Positions 12,713 to 12,767 of a DNA stretch of 12,767 nucleotides are shown piece by piece. A model generated the notes under the pieces. The model was not told where the DNA came from. It did no database searches and worked only from the letters and a program-made list of their open reading frames with translations. Location: positions 1-12,767 of the forward strand of contig CALFIA010000166.1 of assembly GCA_937876275.1 (NCBI GenBank), read 5' to 3'. How positions within the stretch are numbered: position 1 is the first letter of the stretch; each line of letters begins with the position of its first letter. The DNA comes from an uncultured Actinomycetes bacterium (GTDB taxonomy: Bacteria > Actinomycetota > Actinomycetes > S36-B12). The position numbers were made by a program, and so were the translations under genes.

Positions 12713-12767
12713 CGCCAAATCGATTGACCCCACTTGGGGCGGACGACACACTGGCATGGCTGCACAG

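Noticed and set aside
12004..12765. A 253-codon minus-strand open frame
   Set aside because: It is antisense to rplA and its terminator and has no recognisable domain.
12713..12767. Possible promoter (TTGACC at 12724) and start codon (ATG 12756) at the right edge
   Set aside because: The -10 candidate (CACACT) is poor, no ribosome binding site precedes the ATG, and only four codons are visible, so a gene cannot be supported.

Overview
The window is a high-GC actinobacterial (Actinomycetota) chromosomal segment whose left end is an assembly artefact. The organism call rests on gene order: tRNA-Thr–tRNA-Met–rpmG–hadA–hadB–murB, then aspC and tRNA-Trp–secE–nusG–rplK–rplA. This is the arrangement I recall from Streptomyces and relatives. 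It is supported by a NusG with a long acidic N-terminus, GTG starts, and korA beside Nuo-like genes. I cannot fix genus or family; a metagenome assembly is likely.

Left end (1-1650). Bases 3-36 are an Illumina TruSeq read-2 adapter. Next comes about 1.6 kb of minus-strand coding sequence for a modular secreted or surface protein, with a Pro-rich linker, an He_PIG-like Ig domain, an InlB-repeat-like module, a VTNPP linker and MBG-like Ig domains. This resembles Verrucomicrobiota/Planctomycetota proteins, not actinobacterial ones. Near 1650 it joins, by chance in frame, the N-terminal 125 codons of korA (2-oxoglutarate:ferredoxin oxidoreductase alpha). I treat this as a chimeric contig and not as a gene fusion.

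1654-3422: korA (minus) is divergent from a compact three-gene operon with overlapping genes, encoding NuoB-, NuoC- and NuoI-like proteins. It has all iron-sulfur ligands but no adjacent NuoA, D, H or other membrane subunits. 3409-5237: yajQ (minus), tRNA-Tyr with its terminator, a cluster of GC-rich inverted and direct repeats, and an SDR oxidoreductase (minus).

5314-8613: a plus-strand run of tRNA-Thr, tRNA-Met, rpmG, hadA, hadB (hydroxyacyl-ACP dehydratase subunits of FAS-II), a protein fusing a CysS-like tail to a glycosyltransferase-like domain, and murB. It links translation, lipid and cell-wall synthesis. aspC (minus) converges on murB, overlapping it by 15 bp, and its probable terminator hairpin lies inside the murB coding sequence.

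9802-12712: a 6 x 12 bp tandem repeat upstream of aspC, a promoter, tRNA-Trp, secE, nusG, rplK and rplA, closed by a strong intrinsic terminator. The last 55 bp hold no identifiable gene.

The most credible items for follow-up are the orphan NuoB-C-I module beside korA, the CysS-tail/glycosyltransferase fusion, the palindromic tandem repeat at aspC, and the terminator embedded in murB. The apparent KorA/surface-protein fusion should not be taken as biology without read-level checking.
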